Source: Sulfurimonas sp. HSL3-7 (GTDB lineage Bacteria > Campylobacterota > Campylobacteria > Campylobacterales > Sulfurimonadaceae). From it: DNA of 64,000 nt. The position numbers and the translations under genes were made by a program. The stretch lies in contig NZ_CP147919.1 of the NCBI RefSeq assembly GCF_039645985.1, positions 434,001-498,000 of the forward strand. Direction: 5' to 3'. Below, one piece after another: positions 8,420 through 16,248 of the stretch. Position 1 is the first letter of the stretch, and the number at the start of each line of letters is the position of its first letter. The notes beneath the pieces were generated by a model. It ran no database searches. It was not told where the DNA came from and worked only from the letters and a program-made list of their open reading frames with translations.

Positions 8420-8830
8420 ATGAAAAAAAGTGCATTTACGATGATAGAACTTGTTTTTGTGATCGTAGTTCTGGGCATACTGGCGGCAATAGCTGTTCCT
8501 AAGTTGGCTGTTACCCGTGATGATGCAATGATCTCTAAAGGGCGTTCCGATGTTGCCGCCATTCGTACGGGGATCGTTTCAGAAAGACAAGCGCGGTTGG
8601 TCAAAGGTGAACACAGTTTCATCGCGCCGGATAAGTTGTCTGTTAACAAACTTTTTGACGGTGTGATGATGTACGGCATAACAGCTGGTACGGGTGATGG
8701 TCACTGGAGCGGTGGAGGGACAAGCTATACGTATAAGATAAAAGGTGAGTCAAATGTATTTACTTATACACAAGCTACCGGAAAGTTTGAATGTACTTCA
8801 GGTTCATACTGCTCAAAATTAACTGATTAG
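8420..8830 (+). CDS. type IV pilin-like / pseudopilin protein (second of three)
   Basis: 136 residues with leader MKKSA then FTMIELVFVIVVLGILAAIAVPKLA. The residue before the cleavage point is Ala instead of the usual Gly, while Glu5 is kept. The alpha1 helix is followed by VTRDDAMISK, aligned with TRDDAK in the other two copies, and a head domain with two C-terminal cysteines (CTSGSYC) that could close a D-region-like loop. The pattern FxYTQATGKFxC is typical of Campylobacterota pseudopilins in the transformation/secretion (Cts-like) machinery. It has its own promoter. Confidence 0.88.
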   Translation: MKKSAFTMIELVFVIVVLGILAAIAVPKLAVTRDDAMISKGRSDVAAIRTGIVSERQARLVKGEHSFIAPDKLSVNKLFDGVMMYGITAGTGDGHWSGGGTSYTYKIKGESNVFTYTQATGKFECTSGSYCSKLTD

Positions 8831-8931
8831 TGTTGAGAATTGTGAGGGGCAAAAACCTTTTGGAATTTGACGATCATAAAAAATTGAGCAGATATTCTCT
8901 TTGCCTTTCTTTTCTCTTTTCAAAATTGAAG

Positions 8932-8937
8932 TATAAT
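8932..8937 (+). promoter_or_regulatory. probable priA -10 box
   Basis: TATAAT about 20 nt before the TTG start, with RBS AAAAGGA (8945-8951) between. Confidence 0.5.
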
Positions 8938-8957
8938 ATGTCTGCAAAAGGATATAT

Positions 8958-10838
8958 TTGTACTTTTATAAGATAGCACTGCTCAACTCCCCCCTTGAAC
9001 CGCTAACCTACCAATCACAAAGTGTCATTGCCGTTGGGCATGAGGTTAATGTATCACTTCGCAACCGTCAGTTGACCGGTGTTGTCGTACAGGCTTGTGA
9101 AATCCCGGAATTCAAGACGAGCGAGATCGGGACACTGACGTCAAACTACTATTCTCCTAAACAGATCAAGACCGCAAAATTTATCTCAGAGTATTATATT
9201 TGTTCTCTCGGCGAAGCCTTGAACCTTTTTGTCCCTTTTTTAAGTGAAGAGTGTGCCGTTGGCACGGTAAATGGTAAATCGGTAATGGAGAATGGGGAAG
9301 AAAGGAAAAAGCAGAATAATACATCCATAGTCCTCTCAAAGAAACAAGATGATGCGTTAACGTTTTTGCAGCAGCATCCTGTTGCTTTGCTGTTCGGTGA
9401 CACGGGTTCCGGCAAGACCGAGATCTACATGCGCTATTTTGAAGATATTTTACAACAGGGCAAACGAGCGATCTTTCTGATGCCGGAGATCTCTCTGACG
9501 CCGCAGATGCAGATCCGCCTCGAAGAGCATTTCGGCGATGCCATAGTGATGTGGCACTCCAAGGTGACCAAGGTGCAGAAGAAGAAGCTTCTTGAGCGCA
9601 TCTATAACGGTTCGGCAAAGATCATTGCCGGAGCCCGCTCGGCGCTCTTTCTACCGGTGGAAGATCTGGGGTTGATCGTGGTGGATGAAGAGCATGATGA
9701 CAGCTACAAATCCAACGCCCGTCCGCGCTATAATGCCCGGGATATGGCAATCTATATGGGGCAGCTATACAAGGTTCCTGTCGTCCTGGGAAGCGCGACA
9801 CCATCGATGAGCTCCTACGTGAAGTTTCCCCACTACAGGCTGAAAGGCGGCCACTATACCGCTACAAGAGAGTTTTTTTTTGAGTCTTCGCGAGAGGAGA
9901 TCACGCAAAACGTCGAAGCTGCCATTGTGGGAACAAAAGCCAAAGATGAACAGGCGATGCTTTTCGTTCCGACACGGGCAAATTTCAAGTATCTGATCTG
10001 TGAAGCCTGCGGTCATACCCACTCGTGTCCCTATTGCAGTGTCGGTATGAGTGTGCATCATAAAAGCAATGCCATTAAGTGCCACTACTGTAATTTTTCG
10101 GAAAGAATTCCGACACAATGCACGAAGTGCGGCCATGAGATGCTGACCTCAAACCGTTTGGGCACAGCGGAGGCTGTCCGTTTTTTCGAAGAGAACCACC
10201 CGCAGATCAGGGTAGGGCAGTTTGACCGTGATGCCGTCAGTACACAAAACAAACTCAAAAAACTGCTCAAAGCCTTCAATGCGGGAGAGATCGATCTGCT
10301 GATCGGTACGCAGATGCTCTCTAAAGGGCACGATTACCATGACGTGACACTGGCGGTGATCCTGGGGCTTGATAACCAGCTTAATATGAGTGATTATCGT
10401 GCCCGGGAGAAGGCGCTGTCGTTACTCATACAGATAGCAGGACGCAGCGGTCGTAAAAAAGCAGCCAAAGTCCTGGTGCAAAGTTACAACAGAGATTTTT
10501 TTGAACCGTATCTCAATAACTACGAGCAGTTCCTCGAGGATGAAAAAGTTTTCCGCCAAGCGCTTTACCCGCCGTACAGGAAGTTGTCACGTGTGCTTTT
10601 CGCGCATCAAAATGCCTATAAAGCAGAACAAGATATGATGGCAATGGTCGAAAATTTACGTCGTTTTACAGCTGTAGAAGTCATCGGTTTTGGTACTGCA
10701 CAGATCGAGAAAATCGCCAACAAGTACCGTTTTCAGATCTTGTTAAGAGCAGAAAAAAGTACAGAATTAATTGAAGCTCTTATGCGCAGTAAAACGCCAT
10801 TAGCCGAGATCGATATGGACCCTATAGAATTTATGTGA
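8958..10838 (+). CDS. priA: primosomal protein N' (replication restart helicase)
   Basis: 626 residues. PriA recognises abandoned forks and reloads DnaB through the primosome. Visible are an N-terminal 3'BD-type domain (1-100), Walker A GDTGSGKT (147-154), the DEEH box, two zinc-binding Cys clusters (eight cysteines around residues 349-396) and C-terminal helicase motifs including QIAGRSGRK. Start is TTG with AAAAGGA upstream; the sequence from MYFYKIALL aligns with the family start. Residues about 100-122 are a polar linker encoded by a degenerate 7-bp repeat. The gene is flanked on both sides by pilin-like genes. Confidence 0.95.
   Translation: MYFYKIALLNSPLEPLTYQSQSVIAVGHEVNVSLRNRQLTGVVVQACEIPEFKTSEIGTLTSNYYSPKQIKTAKFISEYYICSLGEALNLFVPFLSEECAVGTVNGKSVMENGEERKKQNNTSIVLSKKQDDALTFLQQHPVALLFGDTGSGKTEIYMRYFEDILQQGKRAIFLMPEISLTPQMQIRLEEHFGDAIVMWHSKVTKVQKKKLLERIYNGSAKIIAGARSALFLPVEDLGLIVVDEEHDDSYKSNARPRYNARDMAIYMGQLYKVPVVLGSATPSMSSYVKFPHYRLKGGHYTATREFFFESSREEITQNVEAAIVGTKAKDEQAMLFVPTRANFKYLICEACGHTHSCPYCSVGMSVHHKSNAIKCHYCNFSERIPTQCTKCGHEMLTSNRLGTAEAVRFFEENHPQIRVGQFDRDAVSTQNKLKKLLKAFNAGEIDLLIGTQMLSKGHDYHDVTLAVILGLDNQLNMSDYRAREKALSLLIQIAGRSGRKKAAKVLVQSYNRDFFEPYLNNYEQFLEDEKVFRQALYPPYRKLSRVLFAHQNAYKAEQDMMAMVENLRRFTAVEVIGFGTAQIEKIANKYRFQILLRAEKSTELIEALMRSKTPLAEIDMDPIEFM
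9266..9300. repeat. degenerate heptamer repeat inside priA
   Basis: Five consecutive 7-bp units: GGTAAAT, GGTAAAT, CGGTAAT, GGAGAAT, GGGGAAG. They encode part of the polar linker between the N-terminal domain and the helicase core. The period matches the two intergenic heptamer arrays but the unit differs. Confidence 0.5.
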
Positions 10839-10905
10839 AAATTGATGAATTCTACGATACTTATGGTAGTATAAAGCATAGACAGCGTGTATAAGGAGAT
10901 TTGTC

Positions 10906-11307
10906 ATGAGCTTTATCGCAAAACGAACAGCCTTTACTATGATAGAAATGATATTCGTCATTGTAATATTAGGTATCTTGGCAGGTGTCGCTATGACAAC
11001 ACTCGCTGCAACAAGAGATGATGCCAAAGGATCACGTGCAGCAATGAACCTGGCTACTGCTATTCAGGATATAGGGTCTCACTATACAGCAACAGGTACT
11101 TTGGATGTCGGTGCTACAAATGCTGTCGTAGCAGGTGATTGCTTTGTTCTTGTAGCTGCAGATTCTGATGGCGATGGTGTAGACGATGGTATTACAGTCA
11201 CTTCAAGCATCGGAGACGGTGCTCATTGCGCATCGGCAATCGGGATAGCTGCTATGAACCAACTGGTAGGGACACGTGTGTTTAAAGAGACAAAAGTCGC
11301 CTATTAA
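10906..11307 (+). CDS. type IV pilin-like / pseudopilin protein (third of three)
   Basis: 133 residues with a slightly longer leader, MSFIAKRTA, then FTMIEMIFVIVILGILAGVA. Again Ala precedes the cut site and Glu5 is kept. The motif LAATRDDAK after the helix is identical to that in the first copy. The head domain contains the acidic stretch DSDGDGVDDG (about residues 84-93), a DxDxDG-type loop that could bind calcium, and two cysteines. RBS AAGGAG precedes the ATG. It lies 67 bp after priA with a TATAAA-like -10 box in the gap. Confidence 0.88.
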   Translation: MSFIAKRTAFTMIEMIFVIVILGILAGVAMTTLAATRDDAKGSRAAMNLATAIQDIGSHYTATGTLDVGATNAVVAGDCFVLVAADSDGDGVDDGITVTSSIGDGAHCASAIGIAAMNQLVGTRVFKETKVAY

Positions 11308-11402
11308 TAGTGATTTTTATATGTCAGTAACTGAAAAATTATTTTAAAGAACGGTATTTTCATTTTAAATATTTCCTCAACTCTCTCTAACGCGCTTCGC
11401 GC

Positions 11403-11408
11403 TAAAAT
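11403..11408 (+). promoter_or_regulatory. probable -10 box giving leaderless ispG mRNA
   Basis: TAAAAT whose last base is 7 nt before the A of the ispG ATG at 11415, the usual distance to the transcription start. No Shine-Dalgarno is seen between. An inverted repeat GCGC-TTC-GCGC lies just upstream. Confidence 0.4.
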
Positions 11409-11414
11409 CTCTTT

Positions 11415-12485
11415 ATGATTGAACGTGTAAAAACCAAAAAAATATATGTCGGTAATGTCGCCGTCGGCGGGGATGCTCCGATCTCCGTACAGTCGATGAC
11501 CTATTCGCAGACACACAATGTCGAAGCGACCGTGGCACAGATCAACCGTCTGCACTTTGCCGGTTGTGATATCGTACGGGTCGCAGTGCCGGACATGCAG
11601 GATGCGCTGGCGCTTAAAAGCATCAAAGAGCAGATCTCTTTACCGCTGGTCGCCGACATCCATTTCAACTATAAACTGGCGCTTGTTGCCGCAGAAGTGG
11701 TGGACTGTATCCGTATCAACCCGGGCAATATCGGTGATCAGTCGCGGGTCAAAGACATCGTCAAGGCGTGTCAAGAACGTAATATCCCGATCCGTGTCGG
11801 GGTCAATGCGGGTTCTCTGGAAAAGCAGTTTGAGAACAAATACGGTCAGACGGCGGAGGGGATGGTCGCTTCAGCCGAATATAATATCAAGTTTCTGGAA
11901 GATCTCGGATTTACCGACATCAAGGTCTCCTTGAAGGCGTCCGATGTGCAGCGCACTGTTGATGCCTACCGGATGCTTCGCCCTAAAAATGACTACCCTT
12001 TCCACCTCGGTGTAACCGAGGCGGGGACCATCTTCCATGCGACGGTCAAAAGCGCCATCGGCCTTGGCGCGCTGCTGCTTGATGGCATCGGTGATACGAT
12101 GCGTGTTTCGATCACTGGAGAGCTCGAAGAGGAGATCAACGTCGGTCGTGCTATCTTGAAAGACAGTGGAGCTGCGGCCGAAGGGCTTAACATCATCTCC
12201 TGCCCGACCTGCGGGCGCATTGAAGCGGATCTGGTCAGTGCGGTCAGCGAGATCGAAGAACGCACCAAACATATCAAAACCCCGCTCAACGTCTCGGTCA
12301 TGGGGTGTGTTGTCAACGCCATCGGCGAAGCGGCGCATGCGGATGTGGCGATCGCTTACGGCAAAGGCAAGGGGCTGGTAATGGTCAAAGGCGAAGTGGT
12401 GGCAAACCTGGATGAGAAGGAACTTGTCGAGCGCTTCGTCACCGAGGTCGAACAGATGGCCGACAAGATTGAGAAGGAGGGGTGA
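11415..12485 (+). CDS. ispG: 4-hydroxy-3-methylbut-2-en-1-yl diphosphate synthase (flavodoxin)
   Basis: 356 residues. Catalyses the reductive ring opening of 2-C-methylerythritol 2,4-cyclodiphosphate, the penultimate MEP-pathway step to isoprenoids. The TIM barrel carries the family pattern [13 protein letters not shown] near the N-terminus and the [4Fe-4S] ligands in SCPTCGR (about residues 256-262) plus the later [11 protein letters not shown] cysteine and the conserved glutamate. The length matches the short bacterial type. The stop codon overlaps the dnaB start (TGATG), so the two genes are translationally coupled. Confidence 0.96.
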   Translation: MIERVKTKKIYVGNVAVGGDAPISVQSMTYSQTHNVEATVAQINRLHFAGCDIVRVAVPDMQDALALKSIKEQISLPLVADIHFNYKLALVAAEVVDCIRINPGNIGDQSRVKDIVKACQERNIPIRVGVNAGSLEKQFENKYGQTAEGMVASAEYNIKFLEDLGFTDIKVSLKASDVQRTVDAYRMLRPKNDYPFHLGVTEAGTIFHATVKSAIGLGALLLDGIGDTMRVSITGELEEEINVGRAILKDSGAAAEGLNIISCPTCGRIEADLVSAVSEIEERTKHIKTPLNVSVMGCVVNAIGEAAHADVAIAYGKGKGLVMVKGEVVANLDEKELVERFVTEVEQMADKIEKEG

Positions 12486-13918
12486 TGGAAGAAGCTCTCT
12501 ATAACCTGGCATTTGAACGTTCCATCCTTAGCTCGATTATCTTTGAGCCGAGCCAGTTCGATGACCTTGAAAATATTCTAAAAGAAGACGATTTCTATCT
12601 GCCGGCACACCAGGATATCTACAGGGCGATCGCAACACTGGTGCACCGGGATGAACCGATCGACGAAGAGTTTATCAAGAAAGAGCTGAGCCAGAAGAAG
12701 AAGTTCGATGAAGCGGTGATGTTGGACATCCTTTCAGCAAACCCTATCTCCAACACCACGGCGTACGTCAAAGAAATCAAGGACAAGGCACTCAAGCGGC
12801 ATCTTCTGACCTTGACTACAGAGATCAAGCGGGTGACGCTCGAAGAGGAGCTCCCCAGCAGTGAAGTTGTCGATATGGTGGAGAAAAAGCTCTATGCCAT
12901 CACCCAGGACTCGCAGAGCAGCGACTTCAAAGACGCCGACCGGGTGACGATCGACACGATGAACTATATCGCAGAGATGAAGGCGCGCGGCAACACAGTG
13001 CTTGTCGGGGTCGATACGGGGTTTGAAGAACTCAACAAGATGACGACCGGTTTCGGTAAGGGTGACCTTGTCATCTTGGCGGCGAGACCGGCCATGGGTA
13101 AGACCTCGTTTGCGCTAAATATCGTCCAGAATCTTCTTGACAACGGTAAGGGAGTTGCTTTCTTCTCACTAGAGATGCCGGCCGAGCAGCTGATGCTGCG
13201 TCTTTTGAGTATCAAGACCTCTGTAGGTCTGCAGAAACTGCGCGTAGGCGACATGGATGATGACCAGTGGTCCCGTCTGAACAAGGCCGTCGAACAGATG
13301 CAGCACTCCAAGCTCTTCGTGGACGATCACGGCTCACTCAACATCAATCAGCTGCGCTCGAAACTGCGCAAGCTCAAAGGAAAACATCCCGAGATTGAGC
13401 TCTGCGTTGTGGATTACCTGCAGATCATGAGCGGCACGGGCACAAAAGACCGTCACCTCGAGGTCAGTGAGATGTCGCGCGGGCTGAAGATGCTGGCCCG
13501 TGAGCTTGAGATGCCGATCATCGCCCTTTCCCAACTCAACCGCGGGCTTGAGTCGCGCAACGACAAGCGTCCGATGCTCAGCGATATCCGTGAGTCGGGT
13601 TCGATCGAGCAGGATGCGGATATCATTATGTTCGTCTACCGCGACGATGTCTACCTTTACAAAGAGGAGAAGGAGCGCGAAAAAGCGGCAAAGGCGGAAG
13701 GGAAAGAGTTTACCCCGACTTACGTCGAAAAAGAGGAAGAGGAGGCCGAGATCATTATCGGCAAACAGCGTAACGGACCGACAGGGCATGTTAAGCTTCT
13801 CTTCCAGAAAAAACTGACCCGCTTTGTCGACAGACCGGCCTACGGTGCCGTTGAAGTTGCGTATGAAAACGTCGACACCACTTCGGCGAACATGAACATA
13901 GAGATGCCGACTATTTAA
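12485..13918 (+). CDS. dnaB: replicative DNA helicase
   Basis: 477 residues. Hexameric 5'-3' helicase of the replication fork. The N-terminal helical domain (1-105) opens LYNLAFERSILSSII; the RecA-like C-terminal domain has Walker A ARPAMGKTS (about 198-206), Walker B VVDYLQIM, the SQLNRGLE sensor segment and the DIRESGSIEQDAD arginine-finger region. A GTG at 12482 is in frame, but ATG at 12485 fits the GGAGG spacing and overlaps the ispG stop by one base. A Glu/Lys-rich insert (about 395-420) lies before the final strands. Stem-loop copy R3 abuts its stop codon. Confidence 0.97.
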   Translation: MEEALYNLAFERSILSSIIFEPSQFDDLENILKEDDFYLPAHQDIYRAIATLVHRDEPIDEEFIKKELSQKKKFDEAVMLDILSANPISNTTAYVKEIKDKALKRHLLTLTTEIKRVTLEEELPSSEVVDMVEKKLYAITQDSQSSDFKDADRVTIDTMNYIAEMKARGNTVLVGVDTGFEELNKMTTGFGKGDLVILAARPAMGKTSFALNIVQNLLDNGKGVAFFSLEMPAEQLMLRLLSIKTSVGLQKLRVGDMDDDQWSRLNKAVEQMQHSKLFVDDHGSLNINQLRSKLRKLKGKHPEIELCVVDYLQIMSGTGTKDRHLEVSEMSRGLKMLARELEMPIIALSQLNRGLESRNDKRPMLSDIRESGSIEQDADIIMFVYRDDVYLYKEEKEREKAAKAEGKEFTPTYVEKEEEEAEIIIGKQRNGPTGHVKLLFQKKLTRFVDRPAYGAVEVAYENVDTTSANMNIEMPTI

Positions 13919-14040
13919 AAGTTCCAGCTGGGTCTGCCCCTTCGGGTATCAGCGCATCTTGCACCGAAGGCAGACATTCTACGCACAGCAGTGCGTTTTC
14001 GGCCTGACTTCGGCACAATCTACACTAAATCTAAAACTCT
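13919..14040. repeat. dispersed stem-loop element, copy R3
   Basis: Begins directly at the dnaB stop (AAAGTTCC shares the A of TAA). Left block GGGTCTGCCCCTTCGGGTATCAGCG, central stem ACGCAC-agca-GTGCGT (13981-13986 and 13991-13996), outer stem CCGAAG/CTTCGG extended by CAG/CTG (13964-13973 and 14004-14013), right block CACAATCTACACTAAATCT. It lacks the 3' hairpin and heptamer array of R1 and R2; a separate small hairpin TCTCTTTAAGAGA follows. Confidence 0.8.
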
Positions 14041-14102
14041 TAAATCCCTTCTCTTTAAGAGAAATTTTCACTATTATTTAAACAAAATAAAACAATATTG
14101 GT

Positions 14103-14108
14103 TATAAT
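14103..14108 (+). promoter_or_regulatory. probable comEC -10 box
   Basis: TATAAT with an AT-rich upstream; predicted transcription start near 14115, consistent with either the TTG at 14129 or the GTG at 14141. Confidence 0.5.
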
Positions 14109-14140
14109 ATTTTCAGCTTGATCGAAGGTTGGGACCTACA

Positions 14141-15403
14141 GTGATATTGTCTGCGCCGCCGCTCTTGAGAGGTCGTGAATACCTCTACTTTTTTCTGCTC
14201 GCTTTTTCTTTTCTGCTCTTCTCCCTTGCTGCAGAGTTTTATCATTACGCCAAACTCACGCAGTTTGATGATGCGGTTATAGAGGTAACGGTTCTAAAGC
14301 ACTATACAAAGGTCAAAGAGGGAAAGAAATATGATGTATTGCAGCTTCTAAGCGGTGACGGTGCCAAGTTCTATATCACATCGAAGCCGGTCTTGAAAAA
14401 CCTGGTCGGGTATCGGGTAACGACATGGCTCCATACGGCGCACATCGGTTTTTACGATTATCTTAAGGGCTTTGCTGCAAAAGGGCGTATCATCTCAGTC
14501 GAGCGGATGAAAGAGAAACGGTATAGCCTAGGCGAGACCTTACAAGAAAACCATGTCAGCATCGAGGCAGGGAGGATCTACGGGGCACTTTTTCTTGCCC
14601 TGCCGCTTGGGCGCGCCTTGCAGGAGCGGTTTTCCTATCTGGGTGTCTCGCATCTGCTGGCGATCAGCGGGTTCCATCTGGGCGTATTGAGCCTGATCTT
14701 ATTCGCACTTTTGAGATGGCCGTACCGGCTTTTGCAGCAGTGCTATTTCCCCTATAGGCACCGCAACCGCGACCTGTTTATCATCGTTGCCTTTGTGTTG
14801 GGCAGCTACCTTTTTTTTCTGGGGGATGTCGCTTCGTTGCTTCGTGCGTATGTGATGTTGATCGTTGCCTATCTCTTGCACGACAGGGGAGTAAAGATCG
14901 TCTCGATGCAGACTTTGTTTATCACCTTGGTGCTGCTGCTTTCATTGTGGCCGAGGCTCTTTTTTTCAGTGGGACTCTGGCTCTCGATCGGCGGGGTCTA
15001 CTTTATCTTCTTATACCTGCGTTATTTTTCTGAGCTCTCAAAATATCTCACTCTTTTCGTTGTCCCGGTATGGGTCTATCTGATGATGACACCGATCGCT
15101 CTGACAGTTTTTGGAAACTACAGTCTCTACCATCCGCTCTCGGTTGTATGGAGTATTCTGTTTACACTCTTCTACCCGTCAGCGCTTATGCTGCACGCAA
15201 TAGGATATGGTGCGGCCATGGACGGCGTGCTGGATTTTTTTTTGGTGAACGAAATCAACGGCATCCATTTTGAACTGCCACTGTATTGGCTGGCACCTTA
15301 TCTGCTTTTGGCTCTGAGCGCACTCTACAGCAAAAAGATGCTCTATCTTCTACTTTTGGTGGCTTCTGGAGTATCCGTAGCTACGGTTTATCAGGTAGCA
15401 TAG
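14141..15403 (+). CDS. ComEC/Rec2 family DNA uptake channel
   Basis: About 420 residues and mostly hydrophobic. After two N-terminal membrane helices comes an OB-like soluble part (about 50-130), then the Competence domain with the signature HLLAISGFHLG and seven or more further helices. In natural transformation this protein passes single-stranded DNA through the inner membrane. The C-terminal metallo-beta-lactamase domain of longer ComEC proteins is absent. The start is uncertain: GTG at 14141 is chosen because the TTG at 14129 has its only purine-rich RBS immediately adjacent. Its last 54 bp overlap the convergent yihY gene. The three pilin genes upstream support a DNA-uptake context. Confidence 0.88.
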   Translation: MILSAPPLLRGREYLYFFLLAFSFLLFSLAAEFYHYAKLTQFDDAVIEVTVLKHYTKVKEGKKYDVLQLLSGDGAKFYITSKPVLKNLVGYRVTTWLHTAHIGFYDYLKGFAAKGRIISVERMKEKRYSLGETLQENHVSIEAGRIYGALFLALPLGRALQERFSYLGVSHLLAISGFHLGVLSLILFALLRWPYRLLQQCYFPYRHRNRDLFIIVAFVLGSYLFFLGDVASLLRAYVMLIVAYLLHDRGVKIVSMQTLFITLVLLLSLWPRLFFSVGLWLSIGGVYFIFLYLRYFSELSKYLTLFVVPVWVYLMMTPIALTVFGNYSLYHPLSVVWSILFTLFYPSALMLHAIGYGAAMDGVLDFFLVNEINGIHFELPLYWLAPYLLLALSALYSKKMLYLLLLVASGVSVATVYQVA

Positions 15404-16186
15404 CCGCAATCCGTAGACGAAGATGATCCAGGAGAGATAGATCCAGGTCAAAAAGAAGATGGATATAGCGAAAGGACCGTAGATGGTGCTGGTCGCTTTG
15501 GCAAAAAAGACATAGTAGACAAAGGCGGCCTTGGAACTGGCCCAGATCAGCATGGCGATGAAGGAACTTATCGCGGCCGATTTGTAATAGACATAGACGT
15601 TGGGAGACAGTTTGTAGATAAGAAAAAAGATAAGCCACTCGATGAGGTGGGGCAGCACGGCGGAGAACTCGATGACGCTGCCGAAAAGGTATCTGTTGAC
15701 AAACTGGTTGATGGTGCTGGTGAAGTAGAAGGAGAGTACCAGTCCCAGTGGCATCAGCGTGATCAGCAAGAGGTAGGTGAAGATCGTTTTGAAAAACCCG
15801 CTGTGTTTGGCTTTGAAAATGCTATTTACAACGTAAGAGAAATTGGTAAAAAAGAGCAGGGAGATCAGCAGCGTAACGGTGAGACTTATAATGCCCAGTT
15901 GCGTACTGTTGGCAATAAAGGTATCGATATAGTCTGTGATGATCTCGGTCTGCACGGGAAGCAGGTGCTCGATCAGAAAAATCTTCAGTGTTGCATAATA
16001 TTCATCAAAACGTTCCAGACGCGGCAAGAGCGAGAAGATGATTACCAGCAGGGGGACAATGGTCGAGATGGTGTAGAAGCTGAGGCTTGAGGCATAATAG
16101 GTCAGCTCGTCATCAAAAAGTTTCTTGAGAAAAAAACGGATGTGACGATAATAATGGTTGCGTTTTATACTTTGAGGCAGATGCAT
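15350..16186 (-). CDS. YihY/virulence factor BrkB family membrane protein
   Basis: 278 residues with six predicted membrane helices. The opening part contains LTYYASSLSFYTISTIVPLLVII, typical of the YihY/BrkB family (once labelled ribonuclease BN, which is a misassignment). The family is thought to act in transport across the inner membrane, possibly of lipid. The 3' end overlaps comEC by 54 bp tail to tail, so both frames in that stretch are coding. It is followed on the same strand, upstream, by glcD. Confidence 0.85.
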   Translation of the reverse strand: MHLPQSIKRNHYYRHIRFFLKKLFDDELTYYASSLSFYTISTIVPLLVIIFSLLPRLERFDEYYATLKIFLIEHLLPVQTEIITDYIDTFIANSTQLGIISLTVTLLISLLFFTNFSYVVNSIFKAKHSGFFKTIFTYLLLITLMPLGLVLSFYFTSTINQFVNRYLFGSVIEFSAVLPHLIEWLIFFLIYKLSPNVYVYYKSAAISSFIAMLIWASSKAAFVYYVFFAKATSTIYGPFAISIFFLTWIYLSWIIFVYGLRLCYLINRSYGYSRSHQK

Positions 16187-16248
16187 AAACTATTGTAGCA
16201 CAAGGTGACTGGTTTGGAGAACGCTACCGTTCCAGACGTAGCATAAGC

